A stretch of 41,439 nt of DNA, from NCBI GenBank assembly GCA_022340665.1, contig JAJDNM010000042.1, forward strand, positions 1 through 41,439, in the 5' to 3' direction. The DNA is from Acidobacteriota bacterium (GTDB taxonomy: Bacteria > Acidobacteriota > Thermoanaerobaculia > Thermoanaerobaculales > Sulfomarinibacteraceae). Positions 16,522-24,848 of this stretch are shown piece after piece; position 1 is the first letter of the stretch, and every line of letters begins with the position of its first letter. A model generated the notes under the pieces. That model saw nothing but the letters and a program-made list of their open reading frames with translations, did no database searches and had not been told where the DNA came from. Position numbers and translations under genes: made by a program.

Positions 16522-19230
16522 ATGAGAAGAGTCCCGCTCTACCTCGCCGGGTTGATGATGCTCGCCCTGAGTTCCGGTTATGCCGAGGCGACGACGATCG
16601 TTCCGGCGGCGGATCCGGGTGAATTGGCTCGCGACAGCCACGCTGTTTTCCTCGCCCGGGCAGGTGCGAGTCGTGCTGTCGAGAGACCGGGCTACCTTGC
16701 AACTGCAACCGACATGGAGGTCGTCAAGGTCATCAAGGGACCGCTTGCAGTCGGCGAGGTGATCGAGTCGATCGTTCCTGGTGGCTTCAGTGACGGGATC
16801 GGCTGGGCCGTCGCCGGTGCGCCGAAGCTCGAAGAGGGCGAGGTCTATCTCTTCTTTGCCGACAGGGACCCCCGTGGCCGGTGGCAACCGCGGCTGATGG
16901 CTGACAGCGTGCTGCGGCGCGAGACCACCGATGATGGAGGGCGCGTTCTGGTGCGGCTGGATGAAGCATCGCACCTCAACCGTGCCGGTGGCTTCGGCAA
17001 GGCGGCGCTGGTCCCCGGTCCGGTTATGGAGGATCAGTTCGTCGAGGGGTTGACCCGCAGCCTCACCGGCGAGACGGAATGGAAATGGGATCCGATGCTG
17101 CGGGAGGATCTGGCTTCCCAATTTCCAGCCAAGGCCATCCCGGCCGGGTGCGCGTTTATGGAGGACAACGACGGCACGCGCAGTGTTCGCTGGAATCGTT
17201 GGGATTTCGGTGGTTCGCCGCTCACAATCCGGGCGGAGGATAGCGGTGATTTCTCGGTGCCCGGTGGTGGCTTTACCGAGGTCAGCAACGCCATCAGCCG
17301 GTGGAACAACGAGCCGGACCCAACCAGTATCAACCTTTCCTACGGCGGCAAGGTGAACTTTTTGTTCGGCACGTGCGAAGACGGTGATTTCAACGACTAC
17401 CCGCCGCCGGGCAACAACATCGTGGTGTTCAACGACCCCTGTGACGACATAGCAGATTTGAATGGTTGCAGCGGAACATTGGCCTTTGGCGGACCCTACT
17501 TCGGTTCCATTCATTCGTTCGATGGCACTTCGTGGTGGACCGCGAGTTCCCTGTTTGTGGTTGTCAACAACGGAGCCGGATGTATGCCCGGGAACGAATA
17601 CGAGCTGATGATCACCCACGAACTCGGGCACGGACTCGGGTTCGATCACGTGAGTGACGGCGGTGCGCTCATGAACGCCAACTGCTGCAACGCGCACAAC
17701 TCCACTGATATCGCCTGCGCGCAGTATGCATATCCGCTCGGAACGACTCCCGTGGCCACCAACACACCGACGCGGACTCCGACTCGGACTCCGACCCAGG
17801 GCAGTTCGATCCCCACGCCAACACCTACGAGAACCCCGACCCGGACACCCACGCCGGGCGGAGGCGGGACAGCGGCGTCCAAGGTGACGGTGCCGGTCGT
17901 GGTTCACTCAGACGGCGTCGGCGGGACTGCCTGGCGCTCGGACGTGGCGATCGGCAATCGAAACTCTACCGCTCAGACGCTTCGCTTCACCTACCAGTCG
18001 CCGACGAAGGCAAGCTTCCAGGTGACTCGTTCGCTGGCCGGTTTTGCGACTTTGCTGCTCGAGGATCTGGTGCAGAACCTGTTCCGCGCCGGAGATGGTC
18101 GCGGTCCGCTCGAGGTGGAGGTTCTGCACGGCGGGAAAGCTCTGCCGGTCGTGGTTTCCCGCGCCTACGCAGAGGCTTCCACCGGCAATCTCGGTTCGGG
18201 GCTTCCGGCTGATGTGGAGCATTCGACCAGCGTGGTATCGATGCCGGGTCTCTTCCACGACGGCGATTTCCGTACCAATGTCGCGGTCACAGCGGGTGAC
18301 GAGGCCACCTGGGCGACCTTCGAGCTATTTCGGGGCAACGACGGGCTGGTGGCTGGAGGCGTGCAGCGGAAAATCGAGGCCGGCGAGCAGAATCAATGGT
18401 CGATCAAGCAACTCTTCGGCGAGGTCGCTCGAGACGGCGTTCCGATGACCGTGCGCGTCACCCTGACCCAGCCCGGGATCGTCTACGCCTCGCTGGTCGA
18501 CAATGCGTCGACAGACTCCGCGGTGTTCCTCGGCAAGGCGCCCGGCTATACCTGGATCGTGCCTGTGGTGGCGCACCTTTCTGGTGCGGGCGGCACCTTC
18601 TGGAGCTCCTCGGTGGCGATTTGGAACACCACTGGATTCACCGCATCGGTCGAACTCGAATACCTCCCAGAAAAAACCGATAATTCGAGTGGCGGCATGG
18701 TGGCTGAAAACATCCTGCTCGGACCCCACACGACGCGAAATATCGATGACGTGCTGTTCGAGAAATTCGGTATCAGCAACGGCAAAGGCGTCCTCATGGT
18801 CAGATCGACCAGGACGGTTTCTGTTGTGTCGCGGGTCTTCACGGCCTGCGAGACCTGTCCGGGCGGAGGCTCCTCAGGCAATGGAGTGAGAGCGGTGCGA
18901 TCCACGTCGTTGACCTCGGGTGACACTGTGCTTCCGGGGGTCCGCCTGCTCGACGGGTTCCGCACCAATGTCGGCCTGGTGACCGGCGGCCAGTCGGTAC
19001 CGTTCACAATCGATCTTCGTGACCAGGGAGGCACCCTGCGTGCAACCGCCTTCAAAACGCTTCCGCCGAAGACATTGCAGCAGTGGTCGGTGGAGAATCT
19101 CTTCGGCAGGAACTTCGTGAAGCCCGATCCCGCGGGATCGATTGTCGTTTCTGCGGACCAGCCGTATCTGGCCTACATCACCGTCATCGACGGCACCTCG
19201 CAAGACCCGGTTTTTGTCATGCCCCAATAA
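16522..19230 (+). CDS. Secreted metzincin-like metalloprotease with PT-rich linker and repeated C-terminal domains
   Basis: A 902-residue exported protein. The signal peptide starts MRR and is followed by a hydrophobic core to about residue 23. The catalytic zinc motif HELGHGLGFDH begins at His366 and fits the metzincin HExxHxxGxxH pattern (matrixin-like), with ALM shortly after as a possible Met-turn. Residues ~410-450 are a TPTRTPT linker. The C-terminal half has four related beta-rich segments in two pairs (VAIGNRN and VAIWNTT; FRTNVAV and FRTNVGL), probably surface- or matrix-binding domains. ATG 16522 is preferred to 16504 because of the signal peptide and promoter spacing. Confidence 0.85.
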   Translation: MRRVPLYLAGLMMLALSSGYAEATTIVPAADPGELARDSHAVFLARAGASRAVERPGYLATATDMEVVKVIKGPLAVGEVIESIVPGGFSDGIGWAVAGAPKLEEGEVYLFFADRDPRGRWQPRLMADSVLRRETTDDGGRVLVRLDEASHLNRAGGFGKAALVPGPVMEDQFVEGLTRSLTGETEWKWDPMLREDLASQFPAKAIPAGCAFMEDNDGTRSVRWNRWDFGGSPLTIRAEDSGDFSVPGGGFTEVSNAISRWNNEPDPTSINLSYGGKVNFLFGTCEDGDFNDYPPPGNNIVVFNDPCDDIADLNGCSGTLAFGGPYFGSIHSFDGTSWWTASSLFVVVNNGAGCMPGNEYELMITHELGHGLGFDHVSDGGALMNANCCNAHNSTDIACAQYAYPLGTTPVATNTPTRTPTRTPTQGSSIPTPTPTRTPTRTPTPGGGGTAASKVTVPVVVHSDGVGGTAWRSDVAIGNRNSTAQTLRFTYQSPTKASFQVTRSLAGFATLLLEDLVQNLFRAGDGRGPLEVEVLHGGKALPVVVSRAYAEASTGNLGSGLPADVEHSTSVVSMPGLFHDGDFRTNVAVTAGDEATWATFELFRGNDGLVAGGVQRKIEAGEQNQWSIKQLFGEVARDGVPMTVRVTLTQPGIVYASLVDNASTDSAVFLGKAPGYTWIVPVVAHLSGAGGTFWSSSVAIWNTTGFTASVELEYLPEKTDNSSGGMVAENILLGPHTTRNIDDVLFEKFGISNGKGVLMVRSTRTVSVVSRVFTACETCPGGGSSGNGVRAVRSTSLTSGDTVLPGVRLLDGFRTNVGLVTGGQSVPFTIDLRDQGGTLRATAFKTLPPKTLQQWSVENLFGRNFVKPDPAGSIVVSADQPYLAYITVIDGTSQDPVFVMPQ

Positions 19231-19270
19231 CGTTCCACGTTGAAACGTTCAACGTTCAACGTCCAAACGG
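19231..19270. repeat. ACGTTCA heptamer array
   Basis: Five to six 7-bp units based on ACGTTCA, partly self-complementary (AACGTT). They lie between the convergent stops of the metzincin gene and the aldehyde oxidoreductase operon and start directly at the TAA of the former. Confidence 0.8.
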
Positions 19271-19271
19271 T

Positions 19272-20249
19272 TTAACGGTGTTTGATCGACTCCAATTGTT
19301 CCTTCATCAGGCCCTCGAAAAGCGGGACCTTGTATCCGTTGTGGGTCATCGGTTCGGCTCCGGCAACGGTCGCCGCTGCGGCTCTTTCGATGGTCGCGCC
19401 GTCGAGCGTGGTGCCGATTATCGCCTCCTCGGCGCCCTGTGCCCGCCACGGCACCGGAGCTGCGCCGGAGAGGAAGATCCTCGCCGAGCGGACGGTGTCG
19501 CCGTCGAAGACGACGGCCAGGGCGACACCGGCTATGGCGAAGTCCCAAGCCCCACGCGTCCGCACCTTACGATATGAAGATCGCAGCCCCGACCGCGGCG
19601 CCGGCAACACGATCTCGGTGAGGATCTCGTCGGGATCGAGCACCGTCTCGCGCCGCGGATCCTCGGTTGGCGGCACATGGAAGGCCTCGACCGCCACCGA
19701 GCGGCTGCTGGCGTGGCCGGAAATCCGGCACACGGCGCCGAGCGCAGCGAGGGCCGGTGCGGTGTCCGACGGGTGGACGATGTAGCACAGATCCCCGCCG
19801 AAAATACAGTGATAGCGGTTGTCGCCCTCGAAGGCGTAGCACATGTCTCCACCCTTGCGGAGGCAGTGGAAATCACCGCGATAATACCAGCATCGCGGTC
19901 TCTGACAGAGATTGCCGCCGATGGTGCCCTGGTTGCGGAGCTGTGGGCTGGCGACCTCTGAGGCCGCCTCGGCCAGGGCGGTGAAGGACGAGGCGACCGG
20001 TTCGGCGGAGGCAACATTGGCGACCGATGTCAGCGCGCCGATGCGCAGACCACCGTCGGGAGCCTTGCGGATGCCCACCAGCTCTTTGATCGCCGACAGC
20101 GAGACTATCGTGTCGGCACGGACGATTCCGTCGCGGAAACAGCCCATGAGGTCGGTGCCGCCGCCGTGAATCACCGCCGGGCGGTCGTTGAGAACGTTGA
20201 GAGCTTCGTTGATGGTGGTGGGGCGGACGTAGTTGAACTTGGGAAGCAT
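19272..20249 (-). CDS. Aldehyde oxidoreductase FAD-binding subunit (PaoB/YagS-like)
   Basis: A 325-residue FAD subunit of a molybdenum hydroxylase. The FAD motifs are VIHGGGTDLMG (residues ~26-36) and NQGTIGGNL. Directly after lies an insertion (about 120-165) with several Cys (RPRCWYY, HCLRKGG, MCYAFEG, HCIFGG). This fits the extra [4Fe-4S] cluster known in PaoB and 4-hydroxybenzoyl-CoA reductase beta. It would take electrons from the Mo site via the FeS subunit and pass them to an acceptor. It is last in the operon, separated from the large subunit by one base. Confidence 0.88.
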   Translation of the reverse strand: MLPKFNYVRPTTINEALNVLNDRPAVIHGGGTDLMGCFRDGIVRADTIVSLSAIKELVGIRKAPDGGLRIGALTSVANVASAEPVASSFTALAEAASEVASPQLRNQGTIGGNLCQRPRCWYYRGDFHCLRKGGDMCYAFEGDNRYHCIFGGDLCYIVHPSDTAPALAALGAVCRISGHASSRSVAVEAFHVPPTEDPRRETVLDPDEILTEIVLPAPRSGLRSSYRKVRTRGAWDFAIAGVALAVVFDGDTVRSARIFLSGAAPVPWRAQGAEEAIIGTTLDGATIERAAAATVAGAEPMTHNGYKVPLFEGLMKEQLESIKHR

Positions 20250-20250
20250 C

Positions 20251-22554
20251 TCAAGCCTCCTTCCGCTGCTCGGCCAGCAGACGTGCCAGCTGGGTGGGGT
20301 TGAGCGGAGTGTCTGTCACGCGGATGCCGATGGCGTGAGCGACCGCGTTGGCAATGGCCGCCGCGGTTGGGATGGTTGCCGGCTCGCCGAGTCCCTTGGT
20401 GCCGGTGGTGTTGAAATCGTTGTCAGGGATGTCGATTGGCACACAGGCGTGATCCACCGCGACGTCCATCATTGTCGGAATCTTGTAGTCGTGGAAGTTG
20501 GCGTTGGCCATCTTGCCCGTCTGGGGGTCGAGCACCCGGTCCTCGGTCATCCCGAAGCCGACGCCCATCACGATGCCGCCGAAGACCTGGTTGTCGTAGG
20601 CCAGGCGGTTGAGCACCCGGCCCGAGTCGTGAGCGCCGAGGAAGCGGAGCAACCGCACCTCGCCGGTGAGGGTGTTAACCTCCACCTCGCAGAACTGGGC
20701 GGCGAATGGGAAGGTAGCCTTGCCTTCGGGGTTGGGCTCGCGGTAGCCGGTGCCGATTGCGACGCCCTGCCGATCCAGCTTCTCGAGCGCGGTCACCTCG
20801 ACCGTTTTCTCCGGGTCCGTCCGGCTTGTAATCTTGAATTCGTCGAGCTCCAGATCGATCTCGTCCACCTCGAGTTGTTCGGCCGCCATTCGCAGCAGCT
20901 CCTGTTTGACAGCGTAGGCTGCGGCGCGCACCGCGGGAGAGTCGGACGGCACCGTCTTGCTGCCGCCGGAAGAAGTCGCGTACTGGGTGGTGGCAGTGTC
21001 CGCGTGCTCGATCTGGATCTTCTCGACCGCCACTCCGAGTTCCTCGGCCACGATCATCGCCGCCCAGGTTTTGGTGCCGGTGCCGATGTCCGATGCGCCC
21101 ATGTTGAGGTTGACGCTGCCGTCGGAGTAGAGCTTGACGATCACCGTCGACGGCGGCCCGCCGCCATAACCCCAGAAACAGGCTGCGACGCCTACGCCGG
21201 TTCGCAAATGGTCGCCCCGCTGGGGTCTCTTTCTCGATCCCTTCCAGTCGAACTCTTCCGCTCCCTTGCGCAGGCACTCTGCGAGCTGGTTCGAGGTGTA
21301 GGGGATACCTTCCTCAGACTGGAACACCTCGGGGAGGTTCTTGAGCCGAAGTTCGACGGGGTCGATGTCGAGCTTCTGCGCGAGTTCGTCCATCACCTGT
21401 TCGAGCGCCCACGCGCCCTGCGGGAAGCCGGGCGCGCGCATCGGCCGAGCCCTGCCGGAGTTGATGAGGACCGTTGTGTCCTCGGTGCGGAGGTTGGGGC
21501 ATTTGTAGAGGTAGGCTGCCAGCGTTCCGGTGCCCGCACCAGAAGGATAGGCCCCGCCCGAACCGAGGCTCCTGTAATCGATCGCGGTCAGCGTGCCGTC
21601 CTTATTCGCCCCGATCTTGACCGTGATGGTATTGCCCGGGCGATTGCCTGTCACCAGGAAGCAATCCTCGCGCGGCAGGAAGATCTTCACCGGCCGGCCG
21701 GTCATCTTCGCCAGCAGGGCGGCGTAGACCGTGTACTTTCCGACCTCGAGCTTTGACCCGAATCCGCCTCCCATGTAGTGGCCGATCACGCGGACATTTG
21801 CCAGCGGCAGGCCCATGGCCTGGGCCATGGTCTGTTGCACGTTGTACACACCTTGGGTAGTGTCCCAGATGGTGAGCCGGTTTCCGTCCCACCTCGCCAC
21901 CGAGCCGTGCGGCTCCATCGGCGCCTGGATCTCGTATGGCGTCTCGAAGACGTGTTCTACCACGACGTCGGCTTCGGCGAACCCCGCTTCGAGGTCGCCA
22001 CGCTCGCGGACCTGCGGCTCGCCGACGCGGTTTCCACCTTCGAGAATCTCCGGTGCGGAAGTATCGAGAGCAGCTTTGTGATCGACGACGAAGGGCAGGA
22101 CCTCGTACTTCACCTCGATTGCGCGAATAGCGTCGAAGGCCTGCAAAGGCGTCTCGGCTGCGATCACCGCAACTTCCTCGCCCTCGTGCCGACAGTGGGG
22201 ATCGAGGAGACGACCGTAGAACTCGCCGCGCCGTTGGTACCACGGCATGTCTGCCCCCGGAGAGTCTCCGGTGAGTACCGCCTGGACTCCAGGCATCTTC
22301 TCCGCTTTGCTGGTGTCGATCTTCAACACCTTGGCGTGAGCGTGTGGGCAGCGGAGAATTGCGCCGTGCAGCATCTCGGGCAGGGAGACGTCGTGCGGGT
22401 AGACGGCGGTTCCGCTGACGCGCTCGTAGGCGTCGACTTTGGCCACCCGCGTGCCGACGACCCTGGTTTCCTTCCAGGGATCCGGCCATTCTCCGCTGCC
22501 GGGAGTTTCCGGGACCGGACCGTTGATGTGATAGGCGGTGTCCTTGTCCATCAC
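20251..22554 (-). CDS. Aldehyde oxidoreductase molybdenum-binding subunit (PaoC/YagR-like)
   Basis: A 767-residue large subunit of the xanthine oxidase family. It has MGGGFGSK for cofactor binding, RAPG with Arg373 in the position of the substrate-orienting Arg of PaoC, and the catalytic Glu in GLGEPA (Glu724). Length is close to PaoC (~730). The set PaoA-PaoB-PaoC oxidises aldehydes to acids in the periplasm using molybdopterin cytosine dinucleotide. The exact substrate here is unknown. Its ATG overlaps the stop of the FeS subunit (ATGA). Confidence 0.9.
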   Translation of the reverse strand: MMDKDTAYHINGPVPETPGSGEWPDPWKETRVVGTRVAKVDAYERVSGTAVYPHDVSLPEMLHGAILRCPHAHAKVLKIDTSKAEKMPGVQAVLTGDSPGADMPWYQRRGEFYGRLLDPHCRHEGEEVAVIAAETPLQAFDAIRAIEVKYEVLPFVVDHKAALDTSAPEILEGGNRVGEPQVRERGDLEAGFAEADVVVEHVFETPYEIQAPMEPHGSVARWDGNRLTIWDTTQGVYNVQQTMAQAMGLPLANVRVIGHYMGGGFGSKLEVGKYTVYAALLAKMTGRPVKIFLPREDCFLVTGNRPGNTITVKIGANKDGTLTAIDYRSLGSGGAYPSGAGTGTLAAYLYKCPNLRTEDTTVLINSGRARPMRAPGFPQGAWALEQVMDELAQKLDIDPVELRLKNLPEVFQSEEGIPYTSNQLAECLRKGAEEFDWKGSRKRPQRGDHLRTGVGVAACFWGYGGGPPSTVIVKLYSDGSVNLNMGASDIGTGTKTWAAMIVAEELGVAVEKIQIEHADTATTQYATSSGGSKTVPSDSPAVRAAAYAVKQELLRMAAEQLEVDEIDLELDEFKITSRTDPEKTVEVTALEKLDRQGVAIGTGYREPNPEGKATFPFAAQFCEVEVNTLTGEVRLLRFLGAHDSGRVLNRLAYDNQVFGGIVMGVGFGMTEDRVLDPQTGKMANANFHDYKIPTMMDVAVDHACVPIDIPDNDFNTTGTKGLGEPATIPTAAAIANAVAHAIGIRVTDTPLNPTQLARLLAEQRKEA

Positions 22555-23174
22555 CGGCCTCCCTTCTTCTTTTCGGCGGCGTTTGCGACCGCGTTCTCGA
22601 TGTGCGGATAGGCGCCGCAGCGGCAGAGGTTGCCGCTCATCCCGCGCCGGATCTCATCGGGAGAAGGGGAGGGCTGGATCCGGAGCAGACCCTCGGCCGC
22701 CATCACCTGGCCCGGGGTGCAGTAACCACACTGGAAAGCGTCTTCCTCGACGAATGCCTGTTGCACCGGGCCGAGCTCTTCGCCATCGAGCAGTCCCTCG
22801 ACGGTGGTGATCTCGGAGCCCACCGCCTCGACCGCAAGGGTCATGCAGGCGTAACGCGGCCGGCCGTCGATCAGGACCGTGCAGCTGCCGCATTCGCCGC
22901 GCTCGCAGCCGGCCTTGGTGCCGGTGATGCCGAGCCGTTCCCTGAGGACGAAGAGCAGGGTCCACCTGGGTTCTACCAGGAGACGGTGGATCCGCCCGTT
23001 GATGTTCAGCGCCACCTGCAGCATCTCATCGGGCGAAGTGATCTCCGGCACCCCTTCGGCGGGGCGCACAACGCCGGTAGCTGCCGCCACCGCTCCAGCG
23101 CTCACCGACCCGAGGAAGCCCCGTCTCGTGACGCCGCTCTCGGTCTGGTCTTTCAGCTCCTTCTTCCGACTCAT
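22551..23174 (-). CDS. Aldehyde oxidoreductase [2Fe-2S] subunit with Tat signal (PaoA/YagT-like)
   Basis: A 207-residue small subunit. The N-terminus carries TRRGFLG (Arg17-Arg18), a twin-arginine signal, then an Ala-rich hydrophobic stretch, so the folded complex should be exported to the periplasm. The first [2Fe-2S] site is GCERGECGSC plus RYAC; the second is QCGYCTPGQ plus GNLCRCG. Start ATG has AGGGAGGG about 5 nt upstream. It is the first gene of the operon, divergent from the DUF4213/DUF364 gene, with a TATGAT-like box at 23206-23211. No XdhC/PaoD-type maturation chaperone is adjacent. Confidence 0.92.
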   Translation of the reverse strand: MSRKKELKDQTESGVTRRGFLGSVSAGAVAAATGVVRPAEGVPEITSPDEMLQVALNINGRIHRLLVEPRWTLLFVLRERLGITGTKAGCERGECGSCTVLIDGRPRYACMTLAVEAVGSEITTVEGLLDGEELGPVQQAFVEEDAFQCGYCTPGQVMAAEGLLRIQPSPSPDEIRRGMSGNLCRCGAYPHIENAVANAAEKKKGGR

Positions 23175-23294
23175 GAAACCCTCCCTCGAAGCGATCGAAG
23201 TTCAGATCATATTGAGACTAAATTGCTGCAACGGAAACACATGGAGAGTATAAACGGATTCTTCGCGCTTTGAGCACCTGTTAGAGTGACCGGT
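23175..23294. promoter_or_regulatory. Divergent promoter region of the aldehyde oxidoreductase cluster
   Basis: 120 bp between divergent starts. Minus-strand TATGAT (23211-23206) could serve the oxidoreductase operon, with a leader containing its ribosome site. On the plus strand TAGAGT (23282-23287) ends 7 nt before the DUF4213 ATG. TATAAA at 23249-23254 has no -35 at proper spacing. No conserved riboswitch fold was recognised. Confidence 0.4.
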
Positions 23295-24062
23295 ATGGAG
23301 AGCCCCGGTCCGACCGCCGATTCATGCGTCGACGCCATCATCGCCGCTGCGTCGCAGGCGCCCGCCGCAGATCTGATCGACGTCAGGGTTGGACAGTACT
23401 GGGTCGTGGTTCGCACCACTGTCGGCACCGGGCTGGCCTCGGCCATGCATTCGGAGGCACACCTCCACGGATCGAAACCGGTCGCAGCAGCCGGAGAGCT
23501 CCACCGACGGACGCCGCAGCAGCTCACGAGGTTGCTCCACTCGGATTCGCCGCCCGAAAGCGCCATCGGCCTCGCTGCAGCCAACGCCCTGCTCGGTCCC
23601 ACTGCAACATCACTGCGCGAGGAGAAGGCGGTGGAGGTCCTCCGCGAACGCGGACGCGACAAGAGGGTGGCGATGGTCGGTCGCTTCCCTTTTGCCGACA
23701 GGCTGCGTGAAGACTGCGAACTGCTGTGGGTCTTCGAGCGTGGTATCAACCGCCGGGGGGAGGATCTCGGCGAGGAAGCGATGGATGACCTGCTTCCCCA
23801 GGCAGACGTCGTTGCGGTAACCGCGACCACTCTCGCCAATCACACGCTGCCGACAATCATGGCGTGCGTGCGCCCCGACGCCTTCGTCATGCTGCTCGGC
23901 CCGAGCACGCCGCTGACGCAGACCCTGTTCCAGTTCGGCTTCGAGGTACTCTGCGGCACCGTCGTCGACGACCCGGAAACGGTCGTCCGCGCGGTCGAGC
24001 AGGGCGCAGTCACGTCGCAAATCACCGGCGTTCGCCGGGTTGCGTTGTGGCGTGATGAATGA
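23295..24062 (+). CDS. DUF4213/DUF364 domain protein (putative metal- or cofactor-related)
   Basis: A 255-residue protein with an N-terminal DUF4213-like region and a C-terminal Rossmann-like DUF364 domain, recognised from VAMVGRFPF, ADVVAVTATTLANHTL and LLGPSTPLTQTLF. The family has been called a putative heavy-metal chelation domain and often occurs near molybdenum or nitrogenase genes; its reaction is unknown. Divergence from the molybdenum oxidoreductase operon and proximity to a MocA-like gene suggest a role in molybdenum cofactor supply or enzyme maturation (inference). ATG 23295 lacks a Shine-Dalgarno and is 7 nt from TAGAGT. Confidence 0.75.
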   Translation: MESPGPTADSCVDAIIAAASQAPAADLIDVRVGQYWVVVRTTVGTGLASAMHSEAHLHGSKPVAAAGELHRRTPQQLTRLLHSDSPPESAIGLAAANALLGPTATSLREEKAVEVLRERGRDKRVAMVGRFPFADRLREDCELLWVFERGINRRGEDLGEEAMDDLLPQADVVAVTATTLANHTLPTIMACVRPDAFVMLLGPSTPLTQTLFQFGFEVLCGTVVDDPETVVRAVEQGAVTSQITGVRRVALWRDE

Positions 24063-24065
24063 CCA

Positions 24066-24134
24066 TAGTAGTGAGTTTTGAGTTTTAAGTTTTGAGTTTT
24101 AAGTTTTGAGTTTTGAGTTTTGAGTTTTGAGTTG
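24066..24134. repeat. GAGTTTT heptamer array, single orientation
   Basis: About nine to ten GAGTTTT/AAGTTTT units in perfect 7-bp register, ending in CCGCCCAACCACCCC. The array begins 3 nt after the DUF4213 stop and runs into the first codons assigned to the MocA-like gene. It has only one arm; no complementary arm lies nearby. Confidence 0.92.
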
Positions 24135-24753
24135 CCGCCCAACCACCCCGGGTCCTCGTGACGAACGAACGCCGCGTCTGGCGGGACTGATCTTGGCGGG
24201 GGGGGAGGGGAAGAGATGGGGTGGGCCGAAAGCGTGGGCCAGGCTTCCCGACGGCTCGACATTCCTGGAGGCGTGTGCAGCTTCGCTGAGAAACGCAGGG
24301 GCTTTTCCGGTGGTGGCGACACTCCCGCCGGGCACGGACGACCCTGGGATCGACGGGCTCGAGGCCTTGGCCCTGCCCGAGCCCGGGATGGACATGTTCG
24401 GCTCGTTGCGCACGGGCCTCTCGCGCCTGATCCTAAATCCCGGGTGGCGGAGGGTTGCCGTGCTGCCGGTCGACCACCCGCTGGTGGACCCGACGACGGT
24501 CAAAGCCCTGGTGGCATCGAATGAGCGGGCCGTGATCCCGTCGTACAAAGGGAAGCACGGGCACCCGATCTGCCTGGAACGCGCGATTGCCTCGGCCATC
24601 GCCGGCGGTGAGTTTGGCGGGCCGACCCTGCGCGAGGTTCTTCGCGAGGTCGGAGCCGTCGGAGTGGACGTGAGCGATCGGGGCGTTGTCGCCAACTGCA
24701 ACACGCCCGCTGCTCTGAGCGAGGCGCTCAGAGCAGCGAATTCGGAATTCTGA
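24127..24753 (+). CDS. Molybdenum cofactor nucleotidyltransferase-like protein (MocA/MobA family)
   Basis: An approximately 208-residue GT-A-fold NTP transferase: LAGLILAGGEGKRWGGPKAW at the N-terminus, and LPVDHPLVDP where MocA/MobA bind metal and nucleotide. MocA would attach CMP to molybdopterin, giving the MCD cofactor that PaoABC-type enzymes need, so the neighbourhood supports MocA over MobA. The start is unclear: no ATG or GTG is in frame, and TTG 24127 lies inside the heptamer array. The C-terminal ANSEF and the TGA stop are encoded by the next array, so both gene ends appear remodelled by repeats. Confidence 0.78.
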   Translation: MSCRPTTPGPRDERTPRLAGLILAGGEGKRWGGPKAWARLPDGSTFLEACAASLRNAGAFPVVATLPPGTDDPGIDGLEALALPEPGMDMFGSLRTGLSRLILNPGWRRVAVLPVDHPLVDPTTVKALVASNERAVIPSYKGKHGHPICLERAIASAIAGGEFGGPTLREVLREVGAVGVDVSDRGVVANCNTPAALSEALRAANSEF

Positions 24754-24848
24754 GTTCGGAATTCGGAAATTCCCCCGCACCCACGGAGGACTGGGAGTGC
24801 GGGTAGGAATTCAAAATTCAAAATTCAAAATTGAGAATTCAAAATTCG
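24738..24848. repeat. Inverted heptamer arms (AATTCGG / AATTCAA) overlapping two gene ends
   Basis: The left arm (24738-24772) has AATTCGG units and the right arm (24807-24848) has AATTCAA units, around CCCCCGCACCCAC and GGGAGTGCGGG, which can pair. The left arm contains the stop of the MocA-like gene, and the right arm contains the stop of the convergent reductase gene. Confidence 0.88.

Noticed and set aside
20233-21756. 507-codon plus-strand open frame
   Set aside because: Antisense to the PaoC-like large subunit, which carries all expected active-site motifs.
23249-23254. TATAAA as the -10 of the DUF4213 gene
   Set aside because: The nearest -35-like sequence gives a 20-bp or poor 16-bp spacing, while TAGAGT at 23282 has the 7-nt start spacing seen in other genes here.
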